From positions 558,001 to 622,000 of the forward strand of contig NZ_JAHXYI010000003.1 of assembly GCF_019970045.1 (NCBI RefSeq): 64,000 nt of DNA. The letters are read 5' to 3'. This stretch comes from Chryseobacterium sp. GVT01B. Its GTDB lineage: Bacteria > Bacteroidota > Bacteroidia > Flavobacteriales > Weeksellaceae. Under the pieces are notes generated by a model. It was not told the DNA's origin. It did no database searches and saw nothing but the letters and a program-made list of their open reading frames with translations. The position numbers were made by a program, and so were the translations under genes. Shown here one piece after another: positions 54,165-63,145 of the stretch (positions are counted from its first letter, which is position 1; every line of letters starts with the position of its first letter).

Positions 54165-55583
54165 ATGGACATTAAATACGCTTATTATCGAAGCTCTGTA
54201 GGATACAAAATAGAGGGGAAAACAGACAATGATATTTTAACCGCAGGCGGCGGAACAAGAGGAATCAATTCTTTTTGGCATGATGGAAACTTAAATCCGC
54301 TAGATTATGTACCAAAAACAAGAACTTTAACAATTAACGGTACAGCCTATGATTTGTCAGCAAACAGATCATTTACAACTCCGGATACCATTACCCGTAT
54401 GAAAGGAGGGGCATCCGGTACTTTGGTTTCCGGAGATGTTACCCTTGCAGCAGGTGCTAATATGGCCGTTAACCAAACCGGAAATACAATCACATTAGTT
54501 TCTACAGACACTACCTACAGCGCAGGTAATGGTTTGACATTGTCAGGAACTTCATTTTCCTTACCGGTTACTACTTCTGGTACAGGAAATGTGGTTACGG
54601 GTATTAGTCAGACAACCAATGGCCTAACGGTAACTCTGGGTTCTATGCCTACTTCATCAGATTTAGCGAATTATATTCCGGTATCACAAAAAGGAGCCGC
54701 GAATGGGGTTGCTGCACTGGATGCATCAGGACTGGTGCCTGCATCTCAATTGCCATCTTATGTAGATGATGTTTTAGAGGGATATTATAAAACTGCTGAC
54801 GGGAAATTTTACAAAGAAGCGGGTTATACTACCCTTATCACTGGTGAGACAGGTAAAATTTATGTATCTCTTGATACCAATAAAACATACCGATGGACTG
54901 GAACAACGTTCGTTTATATCACCTCAGGGGCTGTAGATTCTGTAAATGGATTAACGGGTGTTGTAGTCTTAAACAAATCTCATGTAGGTTTAGGGAATGT
55001 TGATAACACAGCAGATGCAGCAAAAAGCGTTCTTTCTGCTACAAAATGGACCACACCAAGAACGATTACGCTTTCCGGAGTTACTGCAACAGCGCAAACC
55101 ATTGATGGTTCCGGAAATGTAGCAGTACCTGTTACTGCTGTTCCTGCGACATTATTAACTGGAACTGCTTCAATTAATACAACAGGATCAGCTGCAAAAT
55201 TGACAACCCCAAGGACAATTTCTGCTTCAGGTGACGCTACATGGACTGCAACTTTTGACGGTTCTGCAAACGTTACCTCAGGGTTGACATTAGCTGCAAC
55301 AGGAGTAACTGCCGGAACTTATGATGAGGTTACCGTTGATGCTAAAGGTAGAGTTACAGCCGGAAGTAATACTGTAAAATCTTACACTACGGCTATTTCC
55401 GGATCTTCAGGTGTAGTACACAACTTAGGGACCAGAAATGTAGATGTAGCCATGTATGATACAGTAACCTTTTACAAAATAGATGGCAGAATAAAATTAA
55501 CCGATCCGAATAAAATAGATGTTGAATTTGATTCTGCTTTACCTAATACTGTATCCATAACAGTAACGCGTAAAGATATTTAA
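54165..55583 (+). CDS. tail fibre protein, set 2, medium length
   Basis: This 472-residue Thr/Ser/Gly/Ala-rich protein has an N-terminus MDIKYAYYRSSVGYKIEGKTDNDILTAGGGT and HDGNLNPLDYVPKTRTLTINGTAYDLSANRSFT, typical of phage fibres. Then come VSQKGAANGVAALDASGLVPASQLPSYVDDVLEGYYKTADGKFYKEAG and SVNGLTGVVVLNKSHVGLGNVDNTADAAKSV, both common tail-fibre repeat motifs. The 60-residue C-terminal domain (SGVVHNLGTRNVDVAMYDTVTFYKIDGRIKLTDPNKIDVEFDSALPNTVSITVTRK) matches that of the preceding gene. It is one base from the next fibre gene, so the three are co-translated. Confidence 0.75.
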   Translation: MDIKYAYYRSSVGYKIEGKTDNDILTAGGGTRGINSFWHDGNLNPLDYVPKTRTLTINGTAYDLSANRSFTTPDTITRMKGGASGTLVSGDVTLAAGANMAVNQTGNTITLVSTDTTYSAGNGLTLSGTSFSLPVTTSGTGNVVTGISQTTNGLTVTLGSMPTSSDLANYIPVSQKGAANGVAALDASGLVPASQLPSYVDDVLEGYYKTADGKFYKEAGYTTLITGETGKIYVSLDTNKTYRWTGTTFVYITSGAVDSVNGLTGVVVLNKSHVGLGNVDNTADAAKSVLSATKWTTPRTITLSGVTATAQTIDGSGNVAVPVTAVPATLLTGTASINTTGSAAKLTTPRTISASGDATWTATFDGSANVTSGLTLAATGVTAGTYDEVTVDAKGRVTAGSNTVKSYTTAISGSSGVVHNLGTRNVDVAMYDTVTFYKIDGRIKLTDPNKIDVEFDSALPNTVSITVTRKDI

Positions 55584-55584
55584 C

Positions 55585-58212
55585 ATGGATGTAAAATACG
55601 CATATTATAACACTTCTAAAGGCTATAAAGTAACGGGTGGCACAGCTGCCCAGTTTTTAAAGGCAGATGGTTCTCTGGATAACAGTTCTTATGTTAATAA
55701 ATCAGGAGACCTGATGAGTGGTGCCCTTACATTTAATCATGCCATAGGTAGTACAATAAGAAAAGATTTATCTACGGTAACTACAGGAACAGGATTTGCA
55801 AGAGATATTTTACAGTTGGCGGGTTCTAATGGCGTAGTGGATACTATTGGGTGGTTTGGCAATGTAGATGCAGAAGGTACTGTAAAAGTAACATATGGTT
55901 ATTTAGGTACAACGGCTTACAATACTACTAAGGCACTCCTCTGGACATCTGATCAGAGAGTAGGAATTGGATTAAATGGATCATCATTACCGATGGATGG
56001 ATATAGGCTTCATGTTTCCGGGAATAGTTATACATCCGGTAATATAGGAGTAGCAGGAACAATTAACAGTACAGCGGGTGAACTTCAGGTTCAAAGGCAG
56101 GGAGTAAACAGAATTAGAACAGGTTCTACATATACATTAATTTCAGGAGATGGAACTTCGGGAATTGTTTATTTGAGACCTCAGGGAGATTCAGTAAGTG
56201 CAGGTCAGATAGTGATCAATGCTAATAACACTCAGTTTGTAGATGCTTATAATTTGTTGTTTGGCAGCCAAACAGCAGCAGGATCAGCAATTTTTCATAC
56301 TAATCTGTCTAATACAACCCATGGTTATGGGGTGTGGTTAGGCCAAAATTTACAATTTAATGGCACTGATTTTACTCAACCAAGGGGATCATTAAGTTCA
56401 TGGGGACTTACAGTGAATAACCATAAAAACTTTTCATTTAATTATGGGAGTGCTACTGGTACAAATGGGGATATTCCGGCACTAACTGAGGTTGTGAAAA
56501 TTAATAATACGGGTAGAATTACAACTTTAAATGATGGGACTTCTGCGGATTGGATATCAGCATACAATACAGGTTTTCTTTATAGAGGTATTTTAGGTCC
56601 TACCATAGATTTGAACAGTATTACTTCTACAGGATGGTGGGTTCAGACAGGAAATGCCAATGCAACTTCTGCAAATAATTATCCCGCAGGTTTAGCAGGT
56701 CAATTAAGGGTTTACTATACTTCAACACATATAGTTCAGGAATATACTACCTATGCTAATAATAATGATGTGTACAGGAGATATTATTTCAGTGGAACCT
56801 GGTATCCCTGGACAAAAGATTGGGATTCAAATGATTTTTCTGCTACCAATATAAACAACTGGAATACAGCATTCAATTGGGGAAATCACGCTAATGCAGG
56901 ATATCTTTCCAATGCCGTATTATCTAATTACTACACAAAAAGTGAGGCTTTAAATGCATTCGTTGGAAAAAATGGAGTTGAAACAATAAGCGATACCAAG
57001 ACATTTACCCATAGCCCTGTTATTCCGGCAGGAACTTTAGAGACTCATGCAGTCAACATAAAACAGTTAAATACAAAAGCTAATGGTCAGGAAAATGCTA
57101 TGGCTGTGGGATTTTCTTCCGGAAATATACCTACTTCAGATGGAAATGCATTTCCGTATATGTATCATAGTTCAGGATTATATGTAGCATTGGCAACACA
57201 GTCTTATGTACAGACAAACTTTTTAAGTACCCCGAATGGTACATCCGTTATCATTTCAGGTTCAAATCTGAATAATTACCTTAAAACAGGCTTTTACAGG
57301 GGAGTGGGATTAGCCAATGCGCCTTTAAATAATAACGGCTGGTGGTATGTGACTATTGAAACCCACGATGGTACCTGGGTAAAGCAGACTGCAACTTCAT
57401 TTGGGTCAAGTAATACGGGCAATATAACCTACCAAAGGACTATGAGCGGAGGTAGCTGGTCTAATTGGGCGCAAATCTGGACTACTCAGGATTTTAGCAT
57501 AGGGAGTATTCAGCAATGGAATTATATGGCACAGTACGGGTTGCAGCTCAACTCGGAGTTTACAGTAAATACAGGATCAGGTTTAGTGATCTCAGATAAC
57601 CATCTGAATAGTAGTGAGTCAGGTATTGTAGATATCCATCAGAAAAGACTGTTAGCTGCGAAACGAAACGAATATTATTCTTATGGTTCTGAGTATAATG
57701 GGTTTGGAGGTTTAAATCTTCATACGGAGTTGAGTCACTTCGGAATGGGAAGAGAGGCGAATCCGGGTGATAAATTAACTGTAGAAGGATCTGTAAAAGC
57801 CAGTGAAAACTTTAAATCTGAAGATGAAAACCCAGATACAATGTTTATTCCTAGCGGTAGAACAGCTACTCTTAAGGATGAAATTGTTAATGATCAGTCT
57901 GATCCTAAGGATTATGCCGTTAGATTAGATCCACACGAATATGAGTTCTTTTCCAGTAATCTTAGCATAGATGATAGAAACAGGCTTATTCATGTTATTG
58001 GAGAACAGATTAAAATGGTGGTCAATTTCAAAGAAATCTATCCGAAACAGCAGATCGTTATTTATAACTTTGACAGTGGAGGTACCATGGGAGTTGATGT
58101 ATATGGCAAAAGAATATATAATATTAGCCCAAACTGTTTCCTTAGATTGTATGTAACAAAATCACGAAGAATAATTGCAGAACAGGAACAAGTCTGTAAG
58201 TTTATCTGGTAA
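55585..58212 (+). CDS. long tail fibre protein, set 2, with pyocin-knob-like domain
   Basis: This 875-residue fibre protein starts MDVKYAYYNTSKGYKVTGGTAAQFLKADGSLDNSSYVNKSGDLMSGAL, related to the start of the preceding gene. The middle has fibre repeats and two pyocin-knob-like segments (GWWVQTGNANATSANNYPAGLAGQLRVYYTSTHIVQEYTTY; NYLKTGFYRGVGLANAPLNNNGWWYVTIETHDG..WVKQTATSF). From about residue 635 it matches the end of the 47584 fibre (SIQQWNYMAQYGLQLNSEFTVNTGSGLVISDN..ESGI; NFKSEDENPDTMFIPSGRTATLKDEI). The last 110 residues diverge and may carry the receptor-binding surface. It closes the eCIS locus. Confidence 0.75.
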   Translation: MDVKYAYYNTSKGYKVTGGTAAQFLKADGSLDNSSYVNKSGDLMSGALTFNHAIGSTIRKDLSTVTTGTGFARDILQLAGSNGVVDTIGWFGNVDAEGTVKVTYGYLGTTAYNTTKALLWTSDQRVGIGLNGSSLPMDGYRLHVSGNSYTSGNIGVAGTINSTAGELQVQRQGVNRIRTGSTYTLISGDGTSGIVYLRPQGDSVSAGQIVINANNTQFVDAYNLLFGSQTAAGSAIFHTNLSNTTHGYGVWLGQNLQFNGTDFTQPRGSLSSWGLTVNNHKNFSFNYGSATGTNGDIPALTEVVKINNTGRITTLNDGTSADWISAYNTGFLYRGILGPTIDLNSITSTGWWVQTGNANATSANNYPAGLAGQLRVYYTSTHIVQEYTTYANNNDVYRRYYFSGTWYPWTKDWDSNDFSATNINNWNTAFNWGNHANAGYLSNAVLSNYYTKSEALNAFVGKNGVETISDTKTFTHSPVIPAGTLETHAVNIKQLNTKANGQENAMAVGFSSGNIPTSDGNAFPYMYHSSGLYVALATQSYVQTNFLSTPNGTSVIISGSNLNNYLKTGFYRGVGLANAPLNNNGWWYVTIETHDGTWVKQTATSFGSSNTGNITYQRTMSGGSWSNWAQIWTTQDFSIGSIQQWNYMAQYGLQLNSEFTVNTGSGLVISDNHLNSSESGIVDIHQKRLLAAKRNEYYSYGSEYNGFGGLNLHTELSHFGMGREANPGDKLTVEGSVKASENFKSEDENPDTMFIPSGRTATLKDEIVNDQSDPKDYAVRLDPHEYEFFSSNLSIDDRNRLIHVIGEQIKMVVNFKEIYPKQQIVIYNFDSGGTMGVDVYGKRIYNISPNCFLRLYVTKSRRIIAEQEQVCKFIW

Positions 58213-58269
58213 GAAATAGAATAGTTATCACGTAATATAAATTAAAAACTTCTTACGATACTGTAAGAT

Positions 58270-58313
58270 AAAACCCACAGTCAGAGGATGAAAGTCTTCT
58301 GATTGTGGGTTTT
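58270..58313 (+). terminator. intrinsic terminator closing the eCIS locus
   Basis: A stem of about 19 pairs (left arm from AAAACCCACA, right arm ending TGTGGGTTTT) with a few mismatches and a small loop ends in TTTT. It lies 57 bases after the last fibre stop. The rest of the gap to 58489 shows nothing recognisable. Confidence 0.85.
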
Positions 58314-58489
58314 GTATTGGTATATATTCTGAACACTATTGGTTTTATAATCAATCTGGTTTATTGTATAAGAAGTAGAATTAACATTTTTGTAAAATAT
58401 AATCCGGCACATCCAGGTAGATCATGCTGTAATTTTTTCTATATTTAGAAGAACTATATCAGTATATAAAATATAATATAAAAAAGACA

Positions 58490-59161
58490 ATGCCGATAAA
58501 CCCAATACCACCGGACGGAGGCCTGTTGTATAAAGAAACAGATATGGCTCACTTTTTCCCTGAGCCCTTAAATGCAATCACTGCCATATTATTTTTAGCC
58601 ATAGCCATTTTCTGGACCCTTAAAATGAAAGGTAATTTCAAAAAATATCCTTTTTTAACCTACTGCCTCGTGTTATTATATATTGGTGCCATAGGAGGAA
58701 CGGTTTACCATTCATTCAGGCAATGGCCGGTATTTATTATGATGGATTGGCTGCCCATTATGATATTATGCCTCTCCGCCGGGTTTTATTTTATAACTCA
58801 GAGTACCAGATGGCACTATGCTGCTGTAATGGTTCTGGGATATGCACTCCTTATGTTCGCTTTGAGAAACTGGATTTTGGCAGATAACTCTTCTCTTTTT
58901 ATCAACGTCAATTATGCAATCATGGCCTCATTTGTAGTTTTCTCGGTACTACGATATTTGATCTATACCCAATGGAAAGCCGGCAAATGGGTAGGCTTTG
59001 CTGTATTGTCATTTGTTTTTGCACTGACCTTCCGTATCGCTGATAAATGGGAATGGTTCAGTTTCGGAACCCACTTTCTATGGCATACTTTCGGGGCAAT
59101 AGCAACGTTTTGTATGTTTAATTATATTAGTCTTACGCAGAATATAATTAGAAAAGGATAA
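58490..59161 (+). CDS. seven-span membrane protein of the CREST (ceramidase-like) superfamily
   Basis: This 223-residue membrane protein has about seven hydrophobic segments. CREST-type residues are visible: YHSF near residue 74, DWLPI near 87, and a last-segment pair SFGTHFLWHTFGA near 190-204. These supply the Ser, Asp and three His expected of the zinc-dependent hydrolase site in alkaline ceramidases and related proteins. The substrate in bacteria is unknown; a lipid amide is a possibility, since Bacteroidota make sphingolipids. It lies beyond the terminator of the eCIS locus and is probably unrelated to it. Confidence 0.65.
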   Translation: MPINPIPPDGGLLYKETDMAHFFPEPLNAITAILFLAIAIFWTLKMKGNFKKYPFLTYCLVLLYIGAIGGTVYHSFRQWPVFIMMDWLPIMILCLSAGFYFITQSTRWHYAAVMVLGYALLMFALRNWILADNSSLFINVNYAIMASFVVFSVLRYLIYTQWKAGKWVGFAVLSFVFALTFRIADKWEWFSFGTHFLWHTFGAIATFCMFNYISLTQNIIRKG

Positions 59162-59183
59162 GTGGATTTTAATTTCTGCTACG

Positions 59184-59201
59184 CAAAGTTTCCTAACTTT
59201 G
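59184..59201. terminator. hairpin between convergent genes
   Basis: CAAAGTT at 59184-59190 pairs with AACTTTG at 59195-59201 over a 4-base loop. It lies between the convergent ends at 59161 and 59372; a weak terminator or a local palindrome. The other bases of the gap hold nothing recognisable. Confidence 0.35.
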
Positions 59202-59371
59202 AGTTGGCAAATAATATAGTTTCCTTTAAAGTTGTTTCGAAGTTGGGAGACTTTGGATAGCAATTAGAAGCTAATTAAGGCTAATAATTGAGTCTTTTGC
59301 TATTGCTGTTTGAAATGAAATATCTAATACAATGGAATTTCAGAAAGCAGGATATTGTAAACAGGAGTTGG

Positions 59372-60388
59372 TCAAAGTTCAAAAATATCATTTTTAGTAA
59401 AAATTTCAGAATGCACATTTAATTTTACATAAAAGTCACTTCTTTGCCAAAATTTGGTTTTGATGTTAAATTTTTCATTTTTCTCAACATCTTTAAATTG
59501 GTCAAATAGACTAGGGGTTATGTCATTATTGGTCATTAGCCAGAATCCATAATAATTATGCTCAATTACTCTGTCTGTCCAACCTGAAATATGATTTGGA
59601 GAAATACTATTCTCTGAAAATTTGCATTGGACTAACCATTTTTTTTCCTCTCCATTTCCAAAAGACTCAACTTTTTCATAAACTTCGAAGTCTCTTCCTC
59701 TATCTGATGCTCGAGTTTTTCCTATTGGAATAATTCGAGAAATATTTTTTTCTTTTTGTAAAAGTAGCTCGCAGATACGTTCAAATTGTCTATCTTTATC
59801 TCCAACTAACTTATTCCATTCAAAATTTATTGGTGCTTTGAAATCAAAAAATGGCCTAGATTTTTCGAGCTTTTCACTCAATAAAACTCTTTCTTCTTCC
59901 TCATAATCATCACCTAACAATCCAGAAAGCATAAAACTTGCAATGTTGGTTTTTATTATTAAAGCACTTAATGTATTCTTATCCTCATTTGCAATAAGCA
60001 TTTCCTGAGTTTCAATTGAAATAAAGGTGTCAATTGAATTTATTATATCAAAAAGTTTCTTGTAAAGTTCTATACGGAAAGTATAAATATTATTATTTGA
60101 AAGACACAAAGCATATTTTTCACCTTCATAAATATTTTCAATTTTATATTTTTTTCTTAATGTTTTTTTTAAGCCTTCCGGATAGCTATTTTCATTTACA
60201 AAATTTAAAAAAACTCCTATATAACTATCTTCTGACCTATATATTCCTTTTGTAATTGTATTTATTACAACAAATTCAGTTTCATTTGAAGTTTCATTTT
60301 TTTTTGATAATTCGATGAGATTTAAACCTTGATTGTCAATTATTTCATTAATTGCTATTCTTAAATTTTCATTTTCTTCAATATCCAT
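59372..60388 (-). CDS. Mrr-like restriction endonuclease (PD-(D/E)XK type)
   Basis: This 338-residue protein has a long N-terminal part without recognisable motifs and a C-terminal nuclease-like domain from about residue 200: QFERICELLLQKEKNISRIIPIGKTRASDRGRDFEVYEKV..KKWLVQCKFSENSISPNHI. The D..E..x(n)..VQCKF pattern matches the Asp/Glu/Gln-x-Lys core of Mrr-type nucleases. Later sequence with NHISGWTDRVIEHNYYGFWLMTNNDI fits the family's helix and strand 4. This class cleaves DNA, often modified DNA. It is the most downstream of a leftward trio with a zinc-finger/HNH-like gene and a small HTH gene, which together could be a defence island. Its DNA is AT-rich. Confidence 0.65.
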   Translation of the reverse strand: MDIEENENLRIAINEIIDNQGLNLIELSKKNETSNETEFVVINTITKGIYRSEDSYIGVFLNFVNENSYPEGLKKTLRKKYKIENIYEGEKYALCLSNNNIYTFRIELYKKLFDIINSIDTFISIETQEMLIANEDKNTLSALIIKTNIASFMLSGLLGDDYEEEERVLLSEKLEKSRPFFDFKAPINFEWNKLVGDKDRQFERICELLLQKEKNISRIIPIGKTRASDRGRDFEVYEKVESFGNGEEKKWLVQCKFSENSISPNHISGWTDRVIEHNYYGFWLMTNNDITPSLFDQFKDVEKNEKFNIKTKFWQRSDFYVKLNVHSEIFTKNDIFEL

Positions 60389-60446
60389 GATTTGTTTTTG
60401 AATTTGTTCTATTAGTATTTTTAAATGTAAATACTGTCAAGTCATT

Positions 60447-61184
60447 TTAAATTAAATCCATATATGTAAGGATAAACTTTTTTTCTGTACTTTTAGGTAT
60501 TATGGGTATAACTATTTGGCCACTTTGCTTAAGCCTATTTTCTTTCATTAATTTAGATGTTTTATTCTCTTTGAAATTAATTATAATTAAGTAATCCTTT
60601 AGGAGGAAAGAATAACAAGTTTCTGTCTCCAGTTTACTTTTAAAAGGCTGAACTATTAATTGGTTGAATTCTGATTTTTTATCAAGTTTGAATATGTTTA
60701 ATTGGAATTCTAAATCAGTTGTAGTTAAATTTTCGTAAACAATTTTTCTAATTTTTTCATGATAAGGTCCGAGGTTAACATCATTAAATTCTTCAAAAGA
60801 GCAAATGTCTGCCCTAAATAATATTGAAAGGAAAAAATTTTTAAATCTTTTATAATCTAGGTTATCTATTTTTATAGTTTGAACTTCTCCTGATATTTCT
60901 TGTGTGCATTTTATATTTTTATTTTTTCCTGAAATTATATCAGCAAGATAAGTTTCATAGTTTCCACTGATTATTTTGCTCTCACAATCTGAACATAATA
61001 AATTTCCTTCATAAACACCTGATGATGCTCTACTGATTTTAGGATTCTTTTTAATGATTTCGTCTGTAGAAACTTTGATGATTTTGTGGTTTTTATCATA
61101 CAAATCTTTATATAAAAAATCAGGGTATATATGTGATTTTTTTACTAATTTTTTTTCTAATCTACATAATCGGCAATGTTGCAT
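60447..61184 (-). CDS. zinc-finger / HNH-like protein
   Basis: This 245-residue protein begins MQHCRLCRLEKKLVKKSHIYPDFLYKDLYD and has GNLLCSDCESKIISG near residue 62-76. Two CxxC pairs with a nearby His (SHIYP) form the metal-binding part of a treble-clef or HNH-type domain as found in small HNH-like proteins of defence and mobile loci. The rest is AT-rich, Lys/Asn-rich and of no known family. It lies 58 bases upstream of the Mrr-like gene on the same strand. A nuclease is possible but the full HNH pattern is not visible. Confidence 0.5.
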   Translation of the reverse strand: MQHCRLCRLEKKLVKKSHIYPDFLYKDLYDKNHKIIKVSTDEIIKKNPKISRASSGVYEGNLLCSDCESKIISGNYETYLADIISGKNKNIKCTQEISGEVQTIKIDNLDYKRFKNFFLSILFRADICSFEEFNDVNLGPYHEKIRKIVYENLTTTDLEFQLNIFKLDKKSEFNQLIVQPFKSKLETETCYSFLLKDYLIIINFKENKTSKLMKENRLKQSGQIVIPIIPKSTEKKFILTYMDLI

Positions 61185-61257
61185 ATTATAAATTGTAATT
61201 TGTTAATATTTAATCAGTATATTCCTAAAAATAAAATGACTCTGACTCACATCGGGA

Positions 61258-61506
61258 TTACTTTTGTATATTTCTAAAAAACTCTTCTAAAGTAATTTCT
61301 TTCTTTCGACAAATTTTTGCTAGCGTTTTTATAGACATATTGTATTCTGCCTTTGCCGTTCCTAGAGCAATATTTTTAATTTTCCTAACAGTGCTTTCTT
61401 CGATGTCACATTTAGATGCAAAGTCTCTCTGCGACTTCGCTTTCGAAACCCAGTTAGTATAAATGTATTTGCAGATGGCAATAGTTACTTCGTTTTCTTC
61501 GTCCAT
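61258..61506 (-). CDS. small HTH (XRE-like) protein
   Basis: This 82-residue protein has a helix-turn-helix-like segment: AKSQRDFASKCDIEESTVRKIKNIALG, then MSIKTLAKICRKKEITLEEFFRNIQK, which is XRE-type (helices 2-3 followed by a Ser/Asp-rich turn). It is the first gene of the leftward trio and may regulate the two nuclease-like genes, as control proteins of restriction systems do. Length is right for a C-protein-like regulator. The spacing of 73 bases to the next gene allows co-transcription. Confidence 0.65.
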   Translation of the reverse strand: MDEENEVTIAICKYIYTNWVSKAKSQRDFASKCDIEESTVRKIKNIALGTAKAEYNMSIKTLAKICRKKEITLEEFFRNIQK

Positions 61507-62157
61507 TCAAACAAATTAAGAGAAAGAGAAAAAAAATAATGCGGTTTTATGTGCGCAATAATCGTAATATTCTTACATTTGTACAATAAGCTACAATAAA
61601 GTAGCTTTGCGATACTTCAAAGAATAATAGAAGCTATTGCTTAGGATCTCGTATCAGAAAACTGGTAATTTTTAGCACACGAGAAAATAGGCAGGAAGCT
61701 CACGACCTAGGCGTGGGCTCTCTTATCTGTGTGCACGGTATACCAGTACCTCTGATTCAGATATTGTAGAGTCTCATGCCGTTTTTATTTCATGCTGTTC
61801 TGCTTTTCTGCAATCATCTTTTTCTAAGCTACTTTTTTATGTATAAGTATCATGATACGATACAATGGAGTGTACAATCCATTGCGGCTTCAGGGCTTTC
61901 ACGGGAACAAAGATTTTATTTCTATTCATCATTTACAATACAAATCAGCTTAGATCGGTATGCTGGAAACTTTATCGTGCATAAAGGAAAAAATATAAAC
62001 CACTAAGAAAAATGAAGAAAATAAAAAAAGTTAAGATCCATTAAAGATGGATGAAGCATTTCGCTTTAAAAATAGCTTAGCTATGTCCTTAACAATTCTT
62101 CATCACTTAAAATCCCTTAATGGTTGAGAAAACTTTCAACAATAAAAAATACAACAC
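61507..62157. other. 651-base region without a convincing gene
   Basis: It holds TACATTTG at 61574-61581 (a -7-like box on the plus strand), a hairpin AAGCTAC/GTAGCTT at 61588-61607, and a second hairpin AGCTCACG/CGTGGGCT at 61697-61719. A GC-richer stretch with these hairpins (about 61690-61790) stands out from the AT-rich surroundings and could be a structured RNA or an insertion remnant. The 76-codon frame at 61776-62006 is not convincing as a protein. Confidence 0.45.
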
Positions 62158-62703
62158 ATGAAAAAAAGCAGAACAAACTTTGATCCCCAGTTCCGGGCAG
62201 AAAAGAAGAACTCCGGGTTGCCGCTGATGGAAACTTTCTTTCAGTTCAATGAGCTGGATGTTTCCAAAGAAAGGCTCAGCAACATTATGAATTATGCAGT
62301 AAAGAGAAATAGCTGGATCAATGAAGATCCGGCGGTGATCTTTGAGTTTTACCAGTCGATGAGGTCGTTGATCCGGGCAGGATATCTCATGATGCTGAAG
62401 GAAAGAAAATGGACGGTTGATACTCACCCGGAGAAGATTTCCCCATGGGTTCTTGGCTTGCTTTCGGAGAAGGAATACCGGAATCCTCTGCTGGTTTTCA
62501 AAACAGCATTCAGGGAATACACCATCAAAGAATTTGATTATTTTATGTCCGGAATTGTCTATTTTTCAATGGGAGTCTATGAAAATCTGCCGGAAAGGAA
62601 TATTGTGATGCCCTACATTCATACGGTTAAAATGCTGGATGCCGCACATCTTATTCTTCAAAGAAAGAGAGAAAAAAAGACTATTCACACTACCTCAGAA
62701 TAG
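62158..62703 (+). CDS. hypothetical helical protein
   Basis: This 181-residue, all-helical, soluble protein has no signal peptide: FDPQFRAEKKNSGLPLMETFFQFNELDVSKERLSNIMNYAVKRNSWINEDPAVIFEFYQSMRSLIRAGYLMMLKERKW, then LGLLSEKEYRNPLLVFKTAFREYTIKEFDYFMSGIVYFSMG. Its codon use is more GC-rich and regular than that of the neighbouring AT-rich genes, typical of a resident chromosomal gene. I do not recognise the family and see no catalytic motif. A 442-base gap separates it from the PIG-L gene. Confidence 0.6.
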   Translation: MKKSRTNFDPQFRAEKKNSGLPLMETFFQFNELDVSKERLSNIMNYAVKRNSWINEDPAVIFEFYQSMRSLIRAGYLMMLKERKWTVDTHPEKISPWVLGLLSEKEYRNPLLVFKTAFREYTIKEFDYFMSGIVYFSMGVYENLPERNIVMPYIHTVKMLDAAHLILQRKREKKTIHTTSE

Positions 62704-63145
62704 GAGGCAAGTGCAAAACAGAGGAAATAAAATTATTACCTTTAGATTTACTCCAAAGTCAAGAGGCTTCGGAGAGCGAGGGAGTAAAAAGGTATGTTAC
62801 AATTTAAATGGCTCTATATCAAATTTGCTAACTCAATAGCTTTGCCATATTCTTAACAGCTTAAAAAATCTTAATGGTTCAAATATATTCAATCATTTTT
62901 GAAACTGTTGACTTGATTTTAAGAGAGCAAAGAATAGTATAACAATGGTCTTCGCGCCATAGCATTCAACCAACAAATATTTTGTTTTCAAAGTATTTAA
63001 ACTTAAAAATAAGCGTTTAAAAATCTTTTGTATCTTTTGTGGTTTAATGAAAAATTTAAATAGTTTTTTGTGAAATTCACAGTCTGATTCTTTAATTTTG
63101 AAAGAAAGATGATTTACTTATATTTGCTATGCAAAGTAAAATTAA
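62704..63145. other. gap with promoter of the PIG-L gene
   Basis: No gene is seen. It contains the promoter described separately and otherwise AT-rich sequence. Confidence 0.5.
63096..63126 (+). promoter_or_regulatory. promoter of the PIG-L family gene
   Basis: TTTTG at 63096-63100, an 18-base spacer, and TATATTTG at 63119-63126 match the Bacteroidota consensus fully. The ATG follows 19 bases after the -7 box. Confidence 0.7.

Noticed and set aside
1..58212. Interpretation as a complete prophage
   Set aside because: There are no capsid, portal, terminase, integrase or replication genes, while the Afp-type set (DUF4255, DUF5908, LysM adaptor, AAA+ ATPase) is diagnostic of an eCIS.
61776..62006. 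76-codon plus-strand frame (MPFLFHAVLLFC...)
   Set aside because: It has a mixed hydrophobic start and no family-like pattern, poor codon regularity, and lies in a region with RNA-like hairpins. Not supported as a gene.
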